Shown in pieces: positions 1 through 8,540 of a stretch of 50,510 nt of DNA. The position numbers and the translations under genes are program-made. The stretch is from Brevirhabdus sp. GTDB lineage: Bacteria; Pseudomonadota; Alphaproteobacteria; Rhodobacterales; Rhodobacteraceae. Location: NCBI GenBank assembly GCA_024637315.1, contig JAGXFH010000039.1:1-50510 (forward strand). The letters run 5' to 3'. Numbering within the stretch: the first letter of the stretch is position 1; every line of letters begins with the position of its first letter. Under the pieces are notes generated by a model. It was given only the letters and a program-made list of their open reading frames with translations, was not told the origin of the DNA and searched no databases.

Positions 1-1581
1 ATCGTGAATATCGACCGCTCGGTTTCGGATGCGGTGCGGCTGACGCTGGACCGCGTGGTCCTGCGCGACATGGCGCCGGGTCGCATGCCGACGCGGGTGC
101 GGGTATCGCTGCACGGACAGCAGGGGTTCATCGCGCCCGAACCGGGGCTGACGGTAATCCTCACCGGGCATCTTTCGCCGCCCTCCGGCCCGGTCGAGCC
201 GGGCGGGTTCGATTTTCAGCGGCAGGCCTGGTTCGACCGGCTGGGCGCGGTCGGATATACGCGCACACCCGTTCTGGCGCTTTACCCGGCCGAGGAGGGG
301 GCGGCGGGCCTGGCCATTCACCGGCTGCGGATGCGGATATCCGCCGCCGTTCAGGCGCAGTTGCCGGGCGAGGACGGGGCGTTTGCCGCCGCCCTGATGA
401 CCGGCGACCGGTCGGGCATGAGCAAGGCGACGACCGAGGATCTGCGCCGCTCGAACCTGTCGCATCTGCTGGCGATTTCCGGGCTGCATATGGGGCTTCT
501 GACCGGTTTCATCTATGCGATGGTACGCTACGGGCTGGCGCTCTGGCCGGCCATCGCGCTGCGCTGGCCGATCCGGAAATGGGCGGCCGTCGTCGCCTTG
601 GCTGCGGGCGCGTTCTATCTGGCGCTCTCGGGCGGCAATGTTGCGACAGAACGCGCCTTTGTGATGGTCGCGGTGATGTTCGTGGCGGTCCTGTTCGACC
701 GCCGCGCGGTGACCTTGCGGGCGGTCGCGATGGCGGCGGTGATCATTCTGGCCTTTCGGCCGGAGGTGCTGACAGAGCCGGGCTTCCAGATGTCTTTCGC
801 CGCCACAACCGCGCTGGTCGCGGCCTTTGGCGTGCTTCGCGACTGGGGGGGACCCAAGCCGCCAAGATGGGCGCAGCCGGTCCTGGCGGTGGTGATATCC
901 TCTGCCGTGGCGGGCCTTGCGACGGCTCCGGTGGCGGCGGCGCATTTCAACCGGATCGCCGATTACGGGCTGCTTGCGAACCTCTTGTCGGTACCGCTGA
1001 TGGGGCTTGTTGTGATGCCGGGCGCGGTCCTGGCAGCCTGCCTGGCGCCGCTTGGCCTGGCTTGGATCGGCCTTGCGCTGATGCAGCCGGCGATCCACTG
1101 GATCCTGGCGGTGGCAGGATATGTCGCAGCGATGGACGGGGCGGTGACTTATGTGCCCACACCGCCCGCCCCGGCGCTGCCGGTCCTCGCGCTGGGGGTG
1201 TTGTGGCTGATCCTGTGGCGCGGGCGGACGCGGTGGGCCGGTCTGGTGCCGGCGGTATTTGCATTTGTGCTATGGGCCGGGGTGGACCGGCCGGCAGTGC
1301 TGATCTCTGACACGGGCGGGCTGGTCGGGCTTCTGACGCCCGAGGGTCGTGCGCTGAACAAGGCCAAGGGCGAGGGATTCGCGGCGTCGAGCTGGCTGGA
1401 AAACGATGGCGATGGTGCGGCGCAGGACGGGGCCTTCACCCGCGCCGGGTTCAGCGGCGAGACAGGCACCCTGCTGTTTCAGGCGGCCGGGCAACCCATC
1501 GTGCATTGTCGGGGCGTGGCGCGGCGGACCGCGTTGCCGCATGGCCTCTCTGGTGATCCTGTCGGGCGCGCGAACGGGTGA
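1..1581 (+). CDS. comEC: ComEC/Rec2 family DNA uptake channel (5' partial, frameshifted 3' end)
   Basis: Inner-membrane channel that moves single-stranded DNA into the cytoplasm during natural transformation. The frame is already open at base 1, so the N-terminus lies outside the window. The visible part has the end of the soluble DUF4131-like region (to about residue 110) and the polytopic Competence domain with the family hallmark SHLLAISGLHMGLL at residues 153-166, then many hydrophobic segments to about residue 435. A short soluble tail follows (SSWLENDGDGAAQD). No metallo-beta-lactamase HxHxDH motif is visible. The frame ends at a TGA at 1579-1581, but the family-like ending continues in the next frame to 1723, so the last residues of this frame (after about base 1535) look out of frame. 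It converges on lexA. Family assignment is secure; whether the protein is full length is not. Confidence 0.9.
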   Translation: MVNIDRSVSDAVRLTLDRVVLRDMAPGRMPTRVRVSLHGQQGFIAPEPGLTVILTGHLSPPSGPVEPGGFDFQRQAWFDRLGAVGYTRTPVLALYPAEEGAAGLAIHRLRMRISAAVQAQLPGEDGAFAAALMTGDRSGMSKATTEDLRRSNLSHLLAISGLHMGLLTGFIYAMVRYGLALWPAIALRWPIRKWAAVVALAAGAFYLALSGGNVATERAFVMVAVMFVAVLFDRRAVTLRAVAMAAVIILAFRPEVLTEPGFQMSFAATTALVAAFGVLRDWGGPKPPRWAQPVLAVVISSAVAGLATAPVAAAHFNRIADYGLLANLLSVPLMGLVVMPGAVLAACLAPLGLAWIGLALMQPAIHWILAVAGYVAAMDGAVTYVPTPPAPALPVLALGVLWLILWRGRTRWAGLVPAVFAFVLWAGVDRPAVLISDTGGLVGLLTPEGRALNKAKGEGFAASSWLENDGDGAAQDGAFTRAGFSGETGTLLFQAAGQPIVHCRGVARRTALPHGLSGDPVGRANG

Positions 1582-1723
1582 TGCGCCCTGCCTGGTGATC
1601 GACCGCAAGGCGCTGGCGGGTCTGGGGGCAGTGGCGCTCTATCCGGACGAAACCGGCCTGCGCCTTGTCGGGGCAAGGCAGCAGGCCGGGGAACGATTGT
1701 GGAATTCGGGCGGGCGTCAGTAG
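1535..1723 (+). pseudogene. Displaced C-terminal tail of ComEC in the +1 frame
   Basis: This frame encodes a stretch beginning MASLVILSGARTGDAPC and ending with an [10 protein letters not shown] tail just before a TAG at 1721-1723. From memory of related ComEC proteins, their C-terminus has the same layout (a LVIL strand, a short acidic loop, Cys-x-Val-Ile-Asp, then ALYP and a final RLWN-like motif). Reading frame 1 up to the GCG at about 1531-1533 and then skipping one base joins the two parts smoothly. One extra base near 1531-1537 is the simplest explanation. It could be a real inactivating or phase-variable mutation, or a sequencing or assembly error. The tail overlaps the 3' end of lexA by 7 bases. 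Confidence 0.6.
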
Positions 1724-2403
1724 GTGCGGATCAACCCGACCAGTCGGCCCTGCACCTTGACCTGATCGTCGCGGAAGACACGGGTCTCATAGGCCGGGTT
1801 CGCAGCCTCCAGCGCGATGGCGCTGCCCTTGCGTCGAAAGCGTTTCAGCGTCGCCTCCTGTCCCTCGACCAGCGCCACGACGATGTCGCCGTTATCGGCG
1901 GTCTGGGTTTCGCGGATCACGACCACATCGCCGTCATTGATCCCGGCATCGATCATCGAGTCGCCCTTGACCTCCAGCGCGTAGTGATGGCCCTTGCCCG
2001 ACAGCATCGAGCCGGGCACCGCGACATTGTGCGACACCTCGCCGATCGCCTCGATCGGCACACCGGCGGCGATGCGGCCCATGACCGGAAGTTCGACCGC
2101 ATCCGCCTCGACCGGCATGGCGCGGCGCGGCGGATCGGTCCGGTCGCCGTCGATCACGCGCGGCGTGAAGCCGGTGGCCTTTTCCAACGCGTCGGGCAGT
2201 TTCACGATTTCCAGCGCCCGGGCGCGATGCGCCAGACGGCGGATGAAACCGCGTTCCTCCAAGGCCGTGATCAGCCGGTGGATGCCGGATTTGGAGCGCA
2301 GGTCCAACGCCTCTTTCATCTCGTCGAAAGACGGTGGCACGCCGTCGCGCTGCACCCGCTTGTGAATGAATTCCAGCAATTCCAGTTGTTTCTTGGTCAG
2401 CAT
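1717..2403 (-). CDS. lexA: LexA repressor, self-cleaving SOS regulator
   Basis: Represses DNA-damage genes and is inactivated by RecA-stimulated autocleavage. The N-terminal winged helix-turn-helix (residues ~1-65, [13 protein letters not shown] onward) is followed by a linker and the S24 peptidase domain. The Ala-Gly cleavage site lies in [12 protein letters not shown] (about residue 110), the catalytic Ser in [13 protein letters not shown] and the catalytic Lys in QEATLKRF. I chose the ATG at 2403 (228 aa) over a GTG nine bases upstream because LexA proteins start MLTKKQ and GGGAAAGG lies eight bases before this ATG. It has its own promoter overlapped by SOS half-sites, so it should be autoregulated. 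It follows moeA on the same strand with a 91-base gap. Confidence 0.97.
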   Translation of the reverse strand: MLTKKQLELLEFIHKRVQRDGVPPSFDEMKEALDLRSKSGIHRLITALEERGFIRRLAHRARALEIVKLPDALEKATGFTPRVIDGDRTDPPRRAMPVEADAVELPVMGRIAAGVPIEAIGEVSHNVAVPGSMLSGKGHHYALEVKGDSMIDAGINDGDVVVIRETQTADNGDIVVALVEGQEATLKRFRRKGSAIALEAANPAYETRVFRDDQVKVQGRLVGLIRTY

Positions 2404-2444
2404 TGCCCGCACCTTTCCCAGTTTGGGACCGCCCTTGGCTGGGC

Positions 2445-2484
2445 GTTCAGGTTATGTTCTACCCATGTTCCCGTTACGTGTCAA
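2445..2484 (-). promoter_or_regulatory. lexA promoter with three phased SOS half-sites (LexA operator)
   Basis: On the plus strand GTTC occurs at 2445-2448, 2456-2459 and 2467-2470, each pair separated by exactly seven bases. GTTC-N7-GTTC is the established alphaproteobacterial SOS box, so this is two overlapping boxes sharing the middle half-site. On the minus strand a -35 TTGACA (2479-2484), a 17-base spacer and a -10 TAGAAC (2456-2461) form a near-consensus sigma-70 promoter. The middle half-site coincides with the -10, so bound LexA would block polymerase directly. Confidence 0.9.
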
Positions 2485-2494
2485 CGCATTCGCG

Positions 2495-3667
2495 CTAAAG
2501 GGGAATGTACTCCATGATCGTCCCGGCAGCGTGCGGCGGATCATCAGGCGGGCGGACCAGTAGCGCATCGGCATCTGCAAGCACCGTCAGCAGCGAACTG
2601 TCCTGCCGGTCATGCGGGGTGATCCGGTCGCCATCGAGGCGGGCGCGCATGTAATGCTCTCGCGGGCCGTTGGCGGCAATGTCGCGGGCAAGCACCGCCC
2701 GGCGGCGCGGCGCGGCGGCGCGGCCCAGGCCCAGCAGCGCCCGGACCGCCGGGACCAGAAAGACATGGCCGCAGACCAGTGCCGATACCGGATTGCCGGG
2801 CAGACCGATCAGCGCCGCATCGCCCATGCGGCCGGCCATCAGCGGCTTGCCGGGCCGCATCGCGACCTTGTAGAAGGCCTGCCGCATCCCAAGCTCTGCC
2901 GCAACGTCGCCGACAATGTCATGATCCCCGACCGACGCGCCGCCGATGGTCACGATCAGATCCGCGCCCCGGGCCAGATCGAACACGGTGTTAAGCGAGG
3001 CGGCGGTATCGCGGGCGATCGGCAGCAGGCGGGCCTGCGCGCCCGCGGCCTCTAGAAGCGCCTTCAGACCGAAGGTGTTCGAGGCGATGATCTGGTCGGG
3101 GCCGGGGTCCTCTCCGGGCATCACCAATTCGTCGCCGGTGGCAATCAGCGCGACGACAGGGCGGCGCGTGACGGGCACGGTCGCGATGTTCATCGAGGCC
3201 AGCAAGGCGAGGTCCGAGGGCGTCAGCCGACGCGGCGCGGCAAGCTCTGCCCCGGCCCTGAAATCGGCGCCTGCAGGGCGGATGTTCGGCCCCAGACCAA
3301 GGTTTTTTGCCAGCGTGATGTGGTCGGCGTCGCGGCTCACTTCCTCTTGGATCACTACCCGGTCGGCACCGTCCGGCACCGGCGCGCCGGTGAAGATCCG
3401 TACCGCCTGCGCCTTGCCGACGCTGCCCGAAAAGCGGTGGCCGGCGGCGGATTCTCCGATGACGGTCAGGCGCGCTCCGGGCACCGCATCCGAGGCGTGC
3501 AGCGCGTAGCCATCCATCGCCGAGGCCGGAAACGGCGGCTGATCGCGGCTGGCTTTCGCAGGTTCGGCCATGACCCGGCCGGCAGCATCCCCAAGCGCGA
3601 CATTCTCGGTCGGCAGGACCGCCACAAGGTCGAATATCCGTGCCAACGCCTGATCGACGGAAATCAT
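2495..3667 (-). CDS. moeA: Molybdopterin molybdenumtransferase MoeA
   Basis: Inserts molybdate into adenylylated molybdopterin in molybdenum cofactor synthesis. The 390-residue protein has the family length. It shows the N-terminal MoeA signature around PPFPASAMDGYAL (about residues 40-52), the MoCF-biosynthesis domain with TIGGASVGDHD, and the PGKPLMAGRMG and LPGNPVSALV motifs, with the small C-terminal beta-barrel domain at the end. I chose the ATG at 3667, which overlaps the moaC stop by one base (TGATG). The open frame continues upstream to 3919, but that part lies inside moaC in another frame and is not MoeA-like. Neighbouring moaC acts earlier in the same pathway. Confidence 0.96.
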   Translation of the reverse strand: MISVDQALARIFDLVAVLPTENVALGDAAGRVMAEPAKASRDQPPFPASAMDGYALHASDAVPGARLTVIGESAAGHRFSGSVGKAQAVRIFTGAPVPDGADRVVIQEEVSRDADHITLAKNLGLGPNIRPAGADFRAGAELAAPRRLTPSDLALLASMNIATVPVTRRPVVALIATGDELVMPGEDPGPDQIIASNTFGLKALLEAAGAQARLLPIARDTAASLNTVFDLARGADLIVTIGGASVGDHDIVGDVAAELGMRQAFYKVAMRPGKPLMAGRMGDAALIGLPGNPVSALVCGHVFLVPAVRALLGLGRAAAPRRRAVLARDIAANGPREHYMRARLDGDRITPHDRQDSSLLTVLADADALLVRPPDDPPHAAGTIMEYIPL

Positions 3668-4143
3668 CACTTCGCCTCGTAACGTCCGGATTTTCCGCCA
3701 TCTTTCAGAATCACCCGGATATGTCCGATAACCATGCCCTTGTCGGCGGCCTTGACCATGTCGTAAACCGTCAGGCAGGCGGTCGAGACAGCTGTAAGCG
3801 CTTCCATCTCGACGCCGGTCTGGCCGGTGGTCTTGACCGTCGCCTCGACCCGGATGCCGGGCAGGTCCGGATCTGCAATCAGGTCGAGCGAGACCTTGGT
3901 GATCGGCAAGGGGTGACAAAGCGGGATAAGGTCGGCGGTCTTCTTGGCGGCCATGATCCCGGCAAGCCGGGCGACGGCCAGAACGTCGCCTTTACTGGCC
4001 TGACCTTTTGAAATGATTTCAAGAGTTTCCGGCGCCATCTTGATGTCGCCGCAGGCCACCGCGATGCGCGCAGTCACCGGCTTTGCCGAGACATCGACCA
4101 TATGGGCGTCGCCCTTGTTGTCGAAATGCGTGAGCCTGGCCAT
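3667..4143 (-). CDS. moaC: Cyclic pyranopterin monophosphate synthase MoaC
   Basis: Second enzyme of molybdenum cofactor synthesis; converts the MoaA product to cyclic pyranopterin monophosphate. The 158-residue length is typical. Visible motifs are the N-terminal [16 protein letters not shown], the LIPLCHPLP substrate loop (about residues 73-81), [11 protein letters not shown] and the C-terminal [10 protein letters not shown] with its catalytic Asp/Lys. Its ATG overlaps the trpC stop by one base and its stop overlaps the moeA start by one base, so translation of trpC, moaC and moeA is probably coupled. Confidence 0.97.
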   Translation of the reverse strand: MARLTHFDNKGDAHMVDVSAKPVTARIAVACGDIKMAPETLEIISKGQASKGDVLAVARLAGIMAAKKTADLIPLCHPLPITKVSLDLIADPDLPGIRVEATVKTTGQTGVEMEALTAVSTACLTVYDMVKAADKGMVIGHIRVILKDGGKSGRYEAK

Positions 4144-4955
4144 CAGTTGCGTCCGGGCGCGGTCAGCGGATCGGCCAGCAGGTATCTTGTTGCGGCGGTC
4201 ACATCGTCCTGCCGCATCAGGCTTTCACCGATCAGGAAACAGCGCGCACCGTAACGGGCCAGATCGGCGAGGTCCTGCGGAGAGCTGAGGCCGCTTTCCG
4301 AGATCAGCAGCCGGTCGACCGGCGCGCGCTTGGCCAGCCGCCTGGTGGTGCCAAGGTCCGTCTCGAAGGTCCGAAGGTTGCGGTTGTTGATGCCCAGCAG
4401 CGGGGTCTGCAGCATCGCTGCACGCTCGAGCTCGGCCTCGTCATGGACCTCGACCAATACGTCCATGTTCCAGGTGCCCGCCGCCGCTTCCAGCTCGGCG
4501 GCCTGCGCGTCGGACACCGAGGCCATTATGATCAGGATGCAATCGGCCCCCCAGGCGCGCGCCTCGGCGACCTGGTAGGTGTCATACAGGAAGTCCTTGC
4601 GCAGAACCGGCAGGTCCACCGCCTTGCGGGCGGCGGTCAGATGGTCCGGCGCCCCCTGGAAGCTGGGCGTGTCGGTCAGCACCGACAGGCAGGCAGCGCC
4701 GCCGGCCTGATAGGCTTCGGCGAGGGCCGGTGGATCGAAATCGGCGCGGATCAGGCCCTTTGACGGGCTCGCCTTCTTGATTTCGGCAATCAGGCCATAG
4801 CCTTCGCGCGAGGCGGCCAGAAGTGCCTTGGCAAAGCCACGCACCGGGCCGGCCTCGCGCGCCTGCGCCTCGACCTCGGGCAGAGGGTGGGCGGCCTTGG
4901 CGGCGGCGATTTCGTCCAGCTTGTAGCTTTTGATCTTGTCCAGAATGGTTGTCAT
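4143..4955 (-). CDS. trpC: Indole-3-glycerol phosphate synthase TrpC
   Basis: Tryptophan pathway enzyme that closes the indole ring on carboxyphenylaminodeoxyribulose phosphate. It is a single TIM barrel of 270 residues: the N-terminal helix [18 protein letters not shown], the [10 protein letters not shown] motif (catalytic Glu/Lys), [35 protein letters not shown] and LISESGL are in family order. I chose the ATG at 4955 because homologues start at this point; a TTG 45 bases upstream also keeps the frame open. No good ribosome-binding site precedes the ATG (the coding strand has CCTCC there). The trpD-trpC gap of 170 bases holds one copy of the dispersed repeat. Confidence 0.96.
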   Translation of the reverse strand: MTTILDKIKSYKLDEIAAAKAAHPLPEVEAQAREAGPVRGFAKALLAASREGYGLIAEIKKASPSKGLIRADFDPPALAEAYQAGGAACLSVLTDTPSFQGAPDHLTAARKAVDLPVLRKDFLYDTYQVAEARAWGADCILIIMASVSDAQAAELEAAAGTWNMDVLVEVHDEAELERAAMLQTPLLGINNRNLRTFETDLGTTRRLAKRAPVDRLLISESGLSSPQDLADLARYGARCFLIGESLMRQDDVTAATRYLLADPLTAPGRN

Positions 4956-5046
4956 GGAGGTTGGATAGCCTGACTTCGGGGCGAAGGGAAGCGGTTGCAA
5001 CGGTCGGGAAATCGCGCGGGCTTCGCCAGCAAGACTTTTTGGTTTT

Positions 5047-5080
5047 GCCTCCGGCGGGGATATTTCGGCTGAAAAGAAAC
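5047..5080 (+). repeat. Dispersed intergenic motif, copy 1 (trpD-trpC gap)
   Basis: The core GCCTCCGGCGGGGATATTT is followed by CGGCTGAAAAGAAAC. Near-identical cores occur at 38840, 22701 and 8489. Each copy lies 3' of a minus-strand gene and reads in the same direction, opposite to that gene. Confidence 0.6.
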
Positions 5081-5125
5081 CCCAATGGCTTTTTTCCCGG
5101 TTTGGATTCGCCGTGCGAAATCGGC

Positions 5126-6142
5126 TCAGGATCCCGAGGTGACGCGCGCGAGGATTTTCAGCTTTTCCATCGCGCGCCCGGAATCCAGGCTTTCAGCGGC
5201 GATTTCGACGCCTTCGCTCAACGAGGCGGCGCGGTCGGCGATGACGAGCGCGCCGGCGGCATTCAGCAGCACCGCGTCACGGTAAGCGCCCTTCGCGCCG
5301 GCAAGGACGGCGGCCAGCGCCTTGCCGTTTTCCTCTGGCGTGCCGCCGGTGATTGCCTCGAACGGATGCGTGGGCAGGCCCGCGTCTTCGGGATGAACCT
5401 CGCGATCCTCGACGGCGCCGTGGTCCAGCGCGGCGATCCAGCTGATGCCGGTGATGGTGATCTCGTCGGTCCCGTCCGAACCATGCACGAGCCATGCCTT
5501 TTCGCTGCCGAGGCGTCCGAGCGTTTCGGCCATCGGCCGGATCAGGTGGCGGCTGAAGGTGCCGGTCAACTGGCGCTTGACGCCGGCGGGATTGGTCATC
5601 GGACCGAGGATGTTGAAGATCGTGCGGGTGCCAAGCTCGATCCGGCTGGGCATCACATGCTTCATCGCCGGATGGTGCATCGGCGCCATCATGAAGGCGA
5701 TCCCGGCCTCTGCCAGCGCCTTTTCGACAATGTCCGGGCCGACCATGACCTCGACCCCGTTCATCGCCAGCGCATCGGCGGCGCCGGAATTCGACGAGAG
5801 TTTGCGGTTGCCGTGCTTGGCCACGGGCACGCCGGCACCGGCCACGGTAAAGGCGGCGGCGGTCGAGATTTGCAGTGTGGGCCTGCCCGAACCGCCGGTG
5901 CCGACGATATCGATCGCCCCTTCGGGCGCGCGCACCTTGAGGCATTTTGCGCGCATCACCGCGGCTGCGGCGGCGAATTCGTCTACGGTTTCACCGCGGG
6001 TCCGCAGCGCCATCAGAAAGCCGCCGATCTGGCTGGGCGTTGCCTGGCCCTCGAACAGGATCTCGAAGGCGGCCGTGGCTTCCTCGGCCGTCAGGGGCCG
6101 GTCGGCGGCGGCGGCGATCATCGGTTTCAGGTCATCGCTCAT
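5126..6142 (-). CDS. trpD: Anthranilate phosphoribosyltransferase TrpD
   Basis: Transfers phosphoribosyl from PRPP to anthranilate, the second step of the tryptophan branch. The 338 residues match the family. The N-terminal helical domain ([31 protein letters not shown]) is followed by the PRPP-binding [14 protein letters not shown], the [17 protein letters not shown] motif and [17 protein letters not shown]. The canonical GTGGD loop reads GTGGSG here. Its start overlaps the trpG stop by four bases (ATGA), indicating coupled translation. Confidence 0.97.
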   Translation of the reverse strand: MSDDLKPMIAAAADRPLTAEEATAAFEILFEGQATPSQIGGFLMALRTRGETVDEFAAAAAVMRAKCLKVRAPEGAIDIVGTGGSGRPTLQISTAAAFTVAGAGVPVAKHGNRKLSSNSGAADALAMNGVEVMVGPDIVEKALAEAGIAFMMAPMHHPAMKHVMPSRIELGTRTIFNILGPMTNPAGVKRQLTGTFSRHLIRPMAETLGRLGSEKAWLVHGSDGTDEITITGISWIAALDHGAVEDREVHPEDAGLPTHPFEAITGGTPEENGKALAAVLAGAKGAYRDAVLLNAAGALVIADRAASLSEGVEIAAESLDSGRAMEKLKILARVTSGS

Positions 6143-6720
6143 GCCGCGACCTTCGCGAAGTCGAGAAAGTTTCGCAACAGCTTGTGTCCATGTTCAGAGG
6201 CGATGGATTCGGGGTGGAACTGCACGCCGTGGATTGGCAGGTTCTTGTGTTGCAGGCCCATGATCGTGCCGTCTTCCAGCTCTGCCGTCACTTCCAGAAT
6301 GTCCGGCAGCGAGGCGCGCTCCACAACCAAAGAGTGATATCGTGTTGCCGCGAACGGCGACGGCAGTCCTGCGAACACGCCTTTGCCGGCATGACGAATG
6401 CTGCCCATCTTGCCATGCACGATCTCGTGGCAGCGGACCACCTTTCCGCCGAAGGCCTGGCCGATGGCCTGATGACCCAGGCAAACGCCCAAAAGCGGGG
6501 TGCGGGTTTTGGCCGCGGCTTCGGTCAGCGCAAGACAGATCCCCGCCTGATCGGGCGTGCAAGGGCCGGGCGACAGCAGGATCGCGCTGGGGTTGAGGGC
6601 CATTGCCTGTTGCACATCCAGCGCATCATTGCGCCTAACGACCACCTCGGCCCCCAATTCTCCGAGATAATGAACCAGATTGTAGGTAAAGCTGTCGTAG
6701 TTGTCGATCATCAGCAGCAT
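6139..6720 (-). CDS. trpG: Anthranilate synthase component II, glutamine amidotransferase TrpG
   Basis: Class I glutamine amidotransferase that supplies ammonia to TrpE. The 193-residue protein has [16 protein letters not shown] at the N-terminus, the oxyanion-hole [13 protein letters not shown], the nucleophile Cys in [15 protein letters not shown] and the His/Glu pair in [14 protein letters not shown]. It heads the trpG-trpD-trpC-moaC-moeA string and is divergent from the YibQ-like gene, so its promoter should lie in 6721-6843. The catalytic partner trpE is encoded 1.8 kb away beyond that gene. Confidence 0.97.
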   Translation of the reverse strand: MLLMIDNYDSFTYNLVHYLGELGAEVVVRRNDALDVQQAMALNPSAILLSPGPCTPDQAGICLALTEAAAKTRTPLLGVCLGHQAIGQAFGGKVVRCHEIVHGKMGSIRHAGKGVFAGLPSPFAATRYHSLVVERASLPDILEVTAELEDGTIMGLQHKNLPIHGVQFHPESIASEHGHKLLRNFLDFAKVAA

Positions 6721-6843
6721 GGGTCCGGCTCCGGCAAAAGGGGGTGAACCCTTGGAATTGTCGCGGTATACATGTTCAACAGGCAGAACCGGGGGTCAAG
6801 TCATCCCGGGAAAAAGGCAGGCATCGGGACGGAGGAACAGGAT

Positions 6844-8421
6844 TTGGGGCGCGGATTGTTATCGGGTCTGGTCTGGGGCAGCATCCTTTCACTGATGCTG
6901 GTCTGGATGGCATCGCAGATGGGCGGCATGATCGAGGTGCTGAAGGCGCCTGAGGGTGTGGCGGTGACGGCGCCTGATGCTGTCGTCGTGGCGCCGCTGG
7001 ACGAGGAAATGGCCACGCTGGTGCCGGAACCGGAAGCCCCGGCGGCGGAACAGGGCGCTTCGCGTGCCGAACCCGAACCGGGCAAGGCAGATGCGCCGCC
7101 GATGGCCGCGACGGAACCGGCGGCTGCTCCGGATGCTGCGGAACCGGTCGGGGCGCCGGAGGGACCTGCCGCAGATCAGCCGCCATCGATCCCCGTGACA
7201 AGCGATGCGCCGGCGCGAAGCCCGGCTGCAAGTCAGGCCCCGTCGCAGGCGCCTGCCGACGGCGCGCCGCGTATCGCCGAGGCCGCAGCCGTGCCGGAAT
7301 TCACTCAGCCGGTCGTTGTCGAGCCGCAGGCCCCGGCACAGCCCGAAGCGCCAGAGGCGACTGTGCCGGAGGTTGGCGGCGACGGGGCTGTGCCGGTGGC
7401 GCCGAAACCCGGCGGTCTGCCGGAGACCGGGGCCATGACCGAGAGCCCCTCTGCACCGCGGGCCGAAGCTGCGCCCGAACCGGAAACCGTGCCCGAGGCT
7501 GCGCCAGAGCCGGATCCTGTGCCCGAAGCGGTGCCCGAGCCGGAAGCCGGGCAGGAGCCGGAGACAGGGCCGGAACCGAAGTCGCAGGCGCCGCGGGCCA
7601 TCGACACCGAGCGTACCGGAACACTTGAGGCGGCGGGCGAGATCCGCGATCTGGCGCCCAATGTGAAGGTGAACCGGCTGCCCACGATCGGCGGCGACAG
7701 CGCCCCCGTCGAGCCCGAAGCAGAACCCGGCCCGGAGGTTGCGCCTGGCGGCCTGGCGATCCAGCGCTTCGGCGTTCCGTTCGACAATCCGCAGAGCCGT
7801 CCGGTCATGGCGATCGTGCTGATCGACGAAGGCGGCGCGCGACCGAGCGTTGCCGATATCGAGGCCTTCCCGTTCCCGGTCAGTTATGTCGTCGATGCCT
7901 CGCGGTCAGATGCGGCCGAGGCGATGGCCGATTACCGGGCGGCGGGCCGCGAGGTCGTGGCGATGACGCCGCTTCCCGAAGGCGCGGGGCCGACGGATGT
8001 GGAAGTCTCATTCGAGACCTATCTCAACCGGATGCCCGAGGTGGTGGCGGTGATGGATACAGCCGAGGCGCGGTTCCAGTCGGGCCGTCAGATGGCAACG
8101 CAGGTGGCCGAGATACTGGCGGCGCACGGGATGGGGATGATCACCTATTCCAAGGGGCTGAACGCGGCGACGCAGGTGGCGGACCGAGAGGGTGTGCCCG
8201 CCAGACTGGTTTTTCGCGAGTTCGACAATGCAGGGCAGGACGGTGCGGCGATCCAGCGGTTCCTCGATCAGGCCGCGTTCCGCGCCGGGCAGCAGACCGG
8301 GGTGATCCTGGTGGGCCATAACCGGCCGGAAACCGTGGCGGCCCTGCTGGAATGGGGGCTGGGGAATCGGGCGGCGACCGTAGCGCTTGCGCCGGTTTCG
8401 GCAGCCTTGCTGGCCCAGTGA
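6844..8421 (+). CDS. Divergent polysaccharide deacetylase (YibQ/DUF610-like) with long Pro/Glu/Ala-rich spacer
   Basis: Predicted periplasmic protein anchored by one N-terminal membrane helix (LLSGLVWGSILSLMLVWMA, about residues 4-22). Residues ~50-300 are a low-complexity spacer rich in Pro, Glu and Ala, including PEPxxVPEA-type repeats. The last ~215 residues form the divergent deacetylase domain (MAIVLIDEGG, then VVDASRSDAAEAMADYRAAGREV, and VGHNRPETVAALLEW). Some members of the fold act on carbohydrate, but activity is not established for this branch. I chose the TTG at 6844 (525 aa): GGAGGAA at 6831-6837 precedes it by six bases and the encoded MGRGLLSGLVWG matches my memory of homologues. 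An ATG at 6772 has no comparable site. The gene splits trpE from trpGDC. Confidence 0.8.
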   Translation: MGRGLLSGLVWGSILSLMLVWMASQMGGMIEVLKAPEGVAVTAPDAVVVAPLDEEMATLVPEPEAPAAEQGASRAEPEPGKADAPPMAATEPAAAPDAAEPVGAPEGPAADQPPSIPVTSDAPARSPAASQAPSQAPADGAPRIAEAAAVPEFTQPVVVEPQAPAQPEAPEATVPEVGGDGAVPVAPKPGGLPETGAMTESPSAPRAEAAPEPETVPEAAPEPDPVPEAVPEPEAGQEPETGPEPKSQAPRAIDTERTGTLEAAGEIRDLAPNVKVNRLPTIGGDSAPVEPEAEPGPEVAPGGLAIQRFGVPFDNPQSRPVMAIVLIDEGGARPSVADIEAFPFPVSYVVDASRSDAAEAMADYRAAGREVVAMTPLPEGAGPTDVEVSFETYLNRMPEVVAVMDTAEARFQSGRQMATQVAEILAAHGMGMITYSKGLNAATQVADREGVPARLVFREFDNAGQDGAAIQRFLDQAAFRAGQQTGVILVGHNRPETVAALLEWGLGNRAATVALAPVSAALLAQ

Positions 8422-8468
8422 GCCTGGCTTGCGATGCGCGGTCCGGGGCCGCCGCATCGTCGCGACGG

Positions 8469-8491
8469 GCGAGGGGCTGTCTGCCCCTCGC
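8469..8491. terminator. Hairpin between convergent yibQ-like and trpE genes
   Basis: GCGAGGGGC (8469-8477) and GCCCCTCGC (8483-8491) form a perfect nine-base-pair stem with a TGTCT loop. It lies 48 bases after the yibQ-like stop and 49 bases beyond the trpE stop. There is no strong T-run, so it is a probable bidirectional terminator or mRNA 3'-end stabiliser. Confidence 0.5.
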
Positions 8492-8520
8492 GCTCCCCGA
8501 GGATATTTTCGGACGAATGA
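8489..8520 (+). repeat. Dispersed intergenic motif, copy 4 (yibQ-trpE gap)
   Basis: CGCTCCCCGAGGATATTTTC followed by GGACGAATGA, a divergent copy of the motif at 5047, 22701 and 38840. Here it directly follows a nine-base-pair hairpin. It lies 3' of the minus-strand gene trpE. Confidence 0.5.
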
Positions 8521-8540
8521 TGTGCAGGCGGTCGGCGCGG

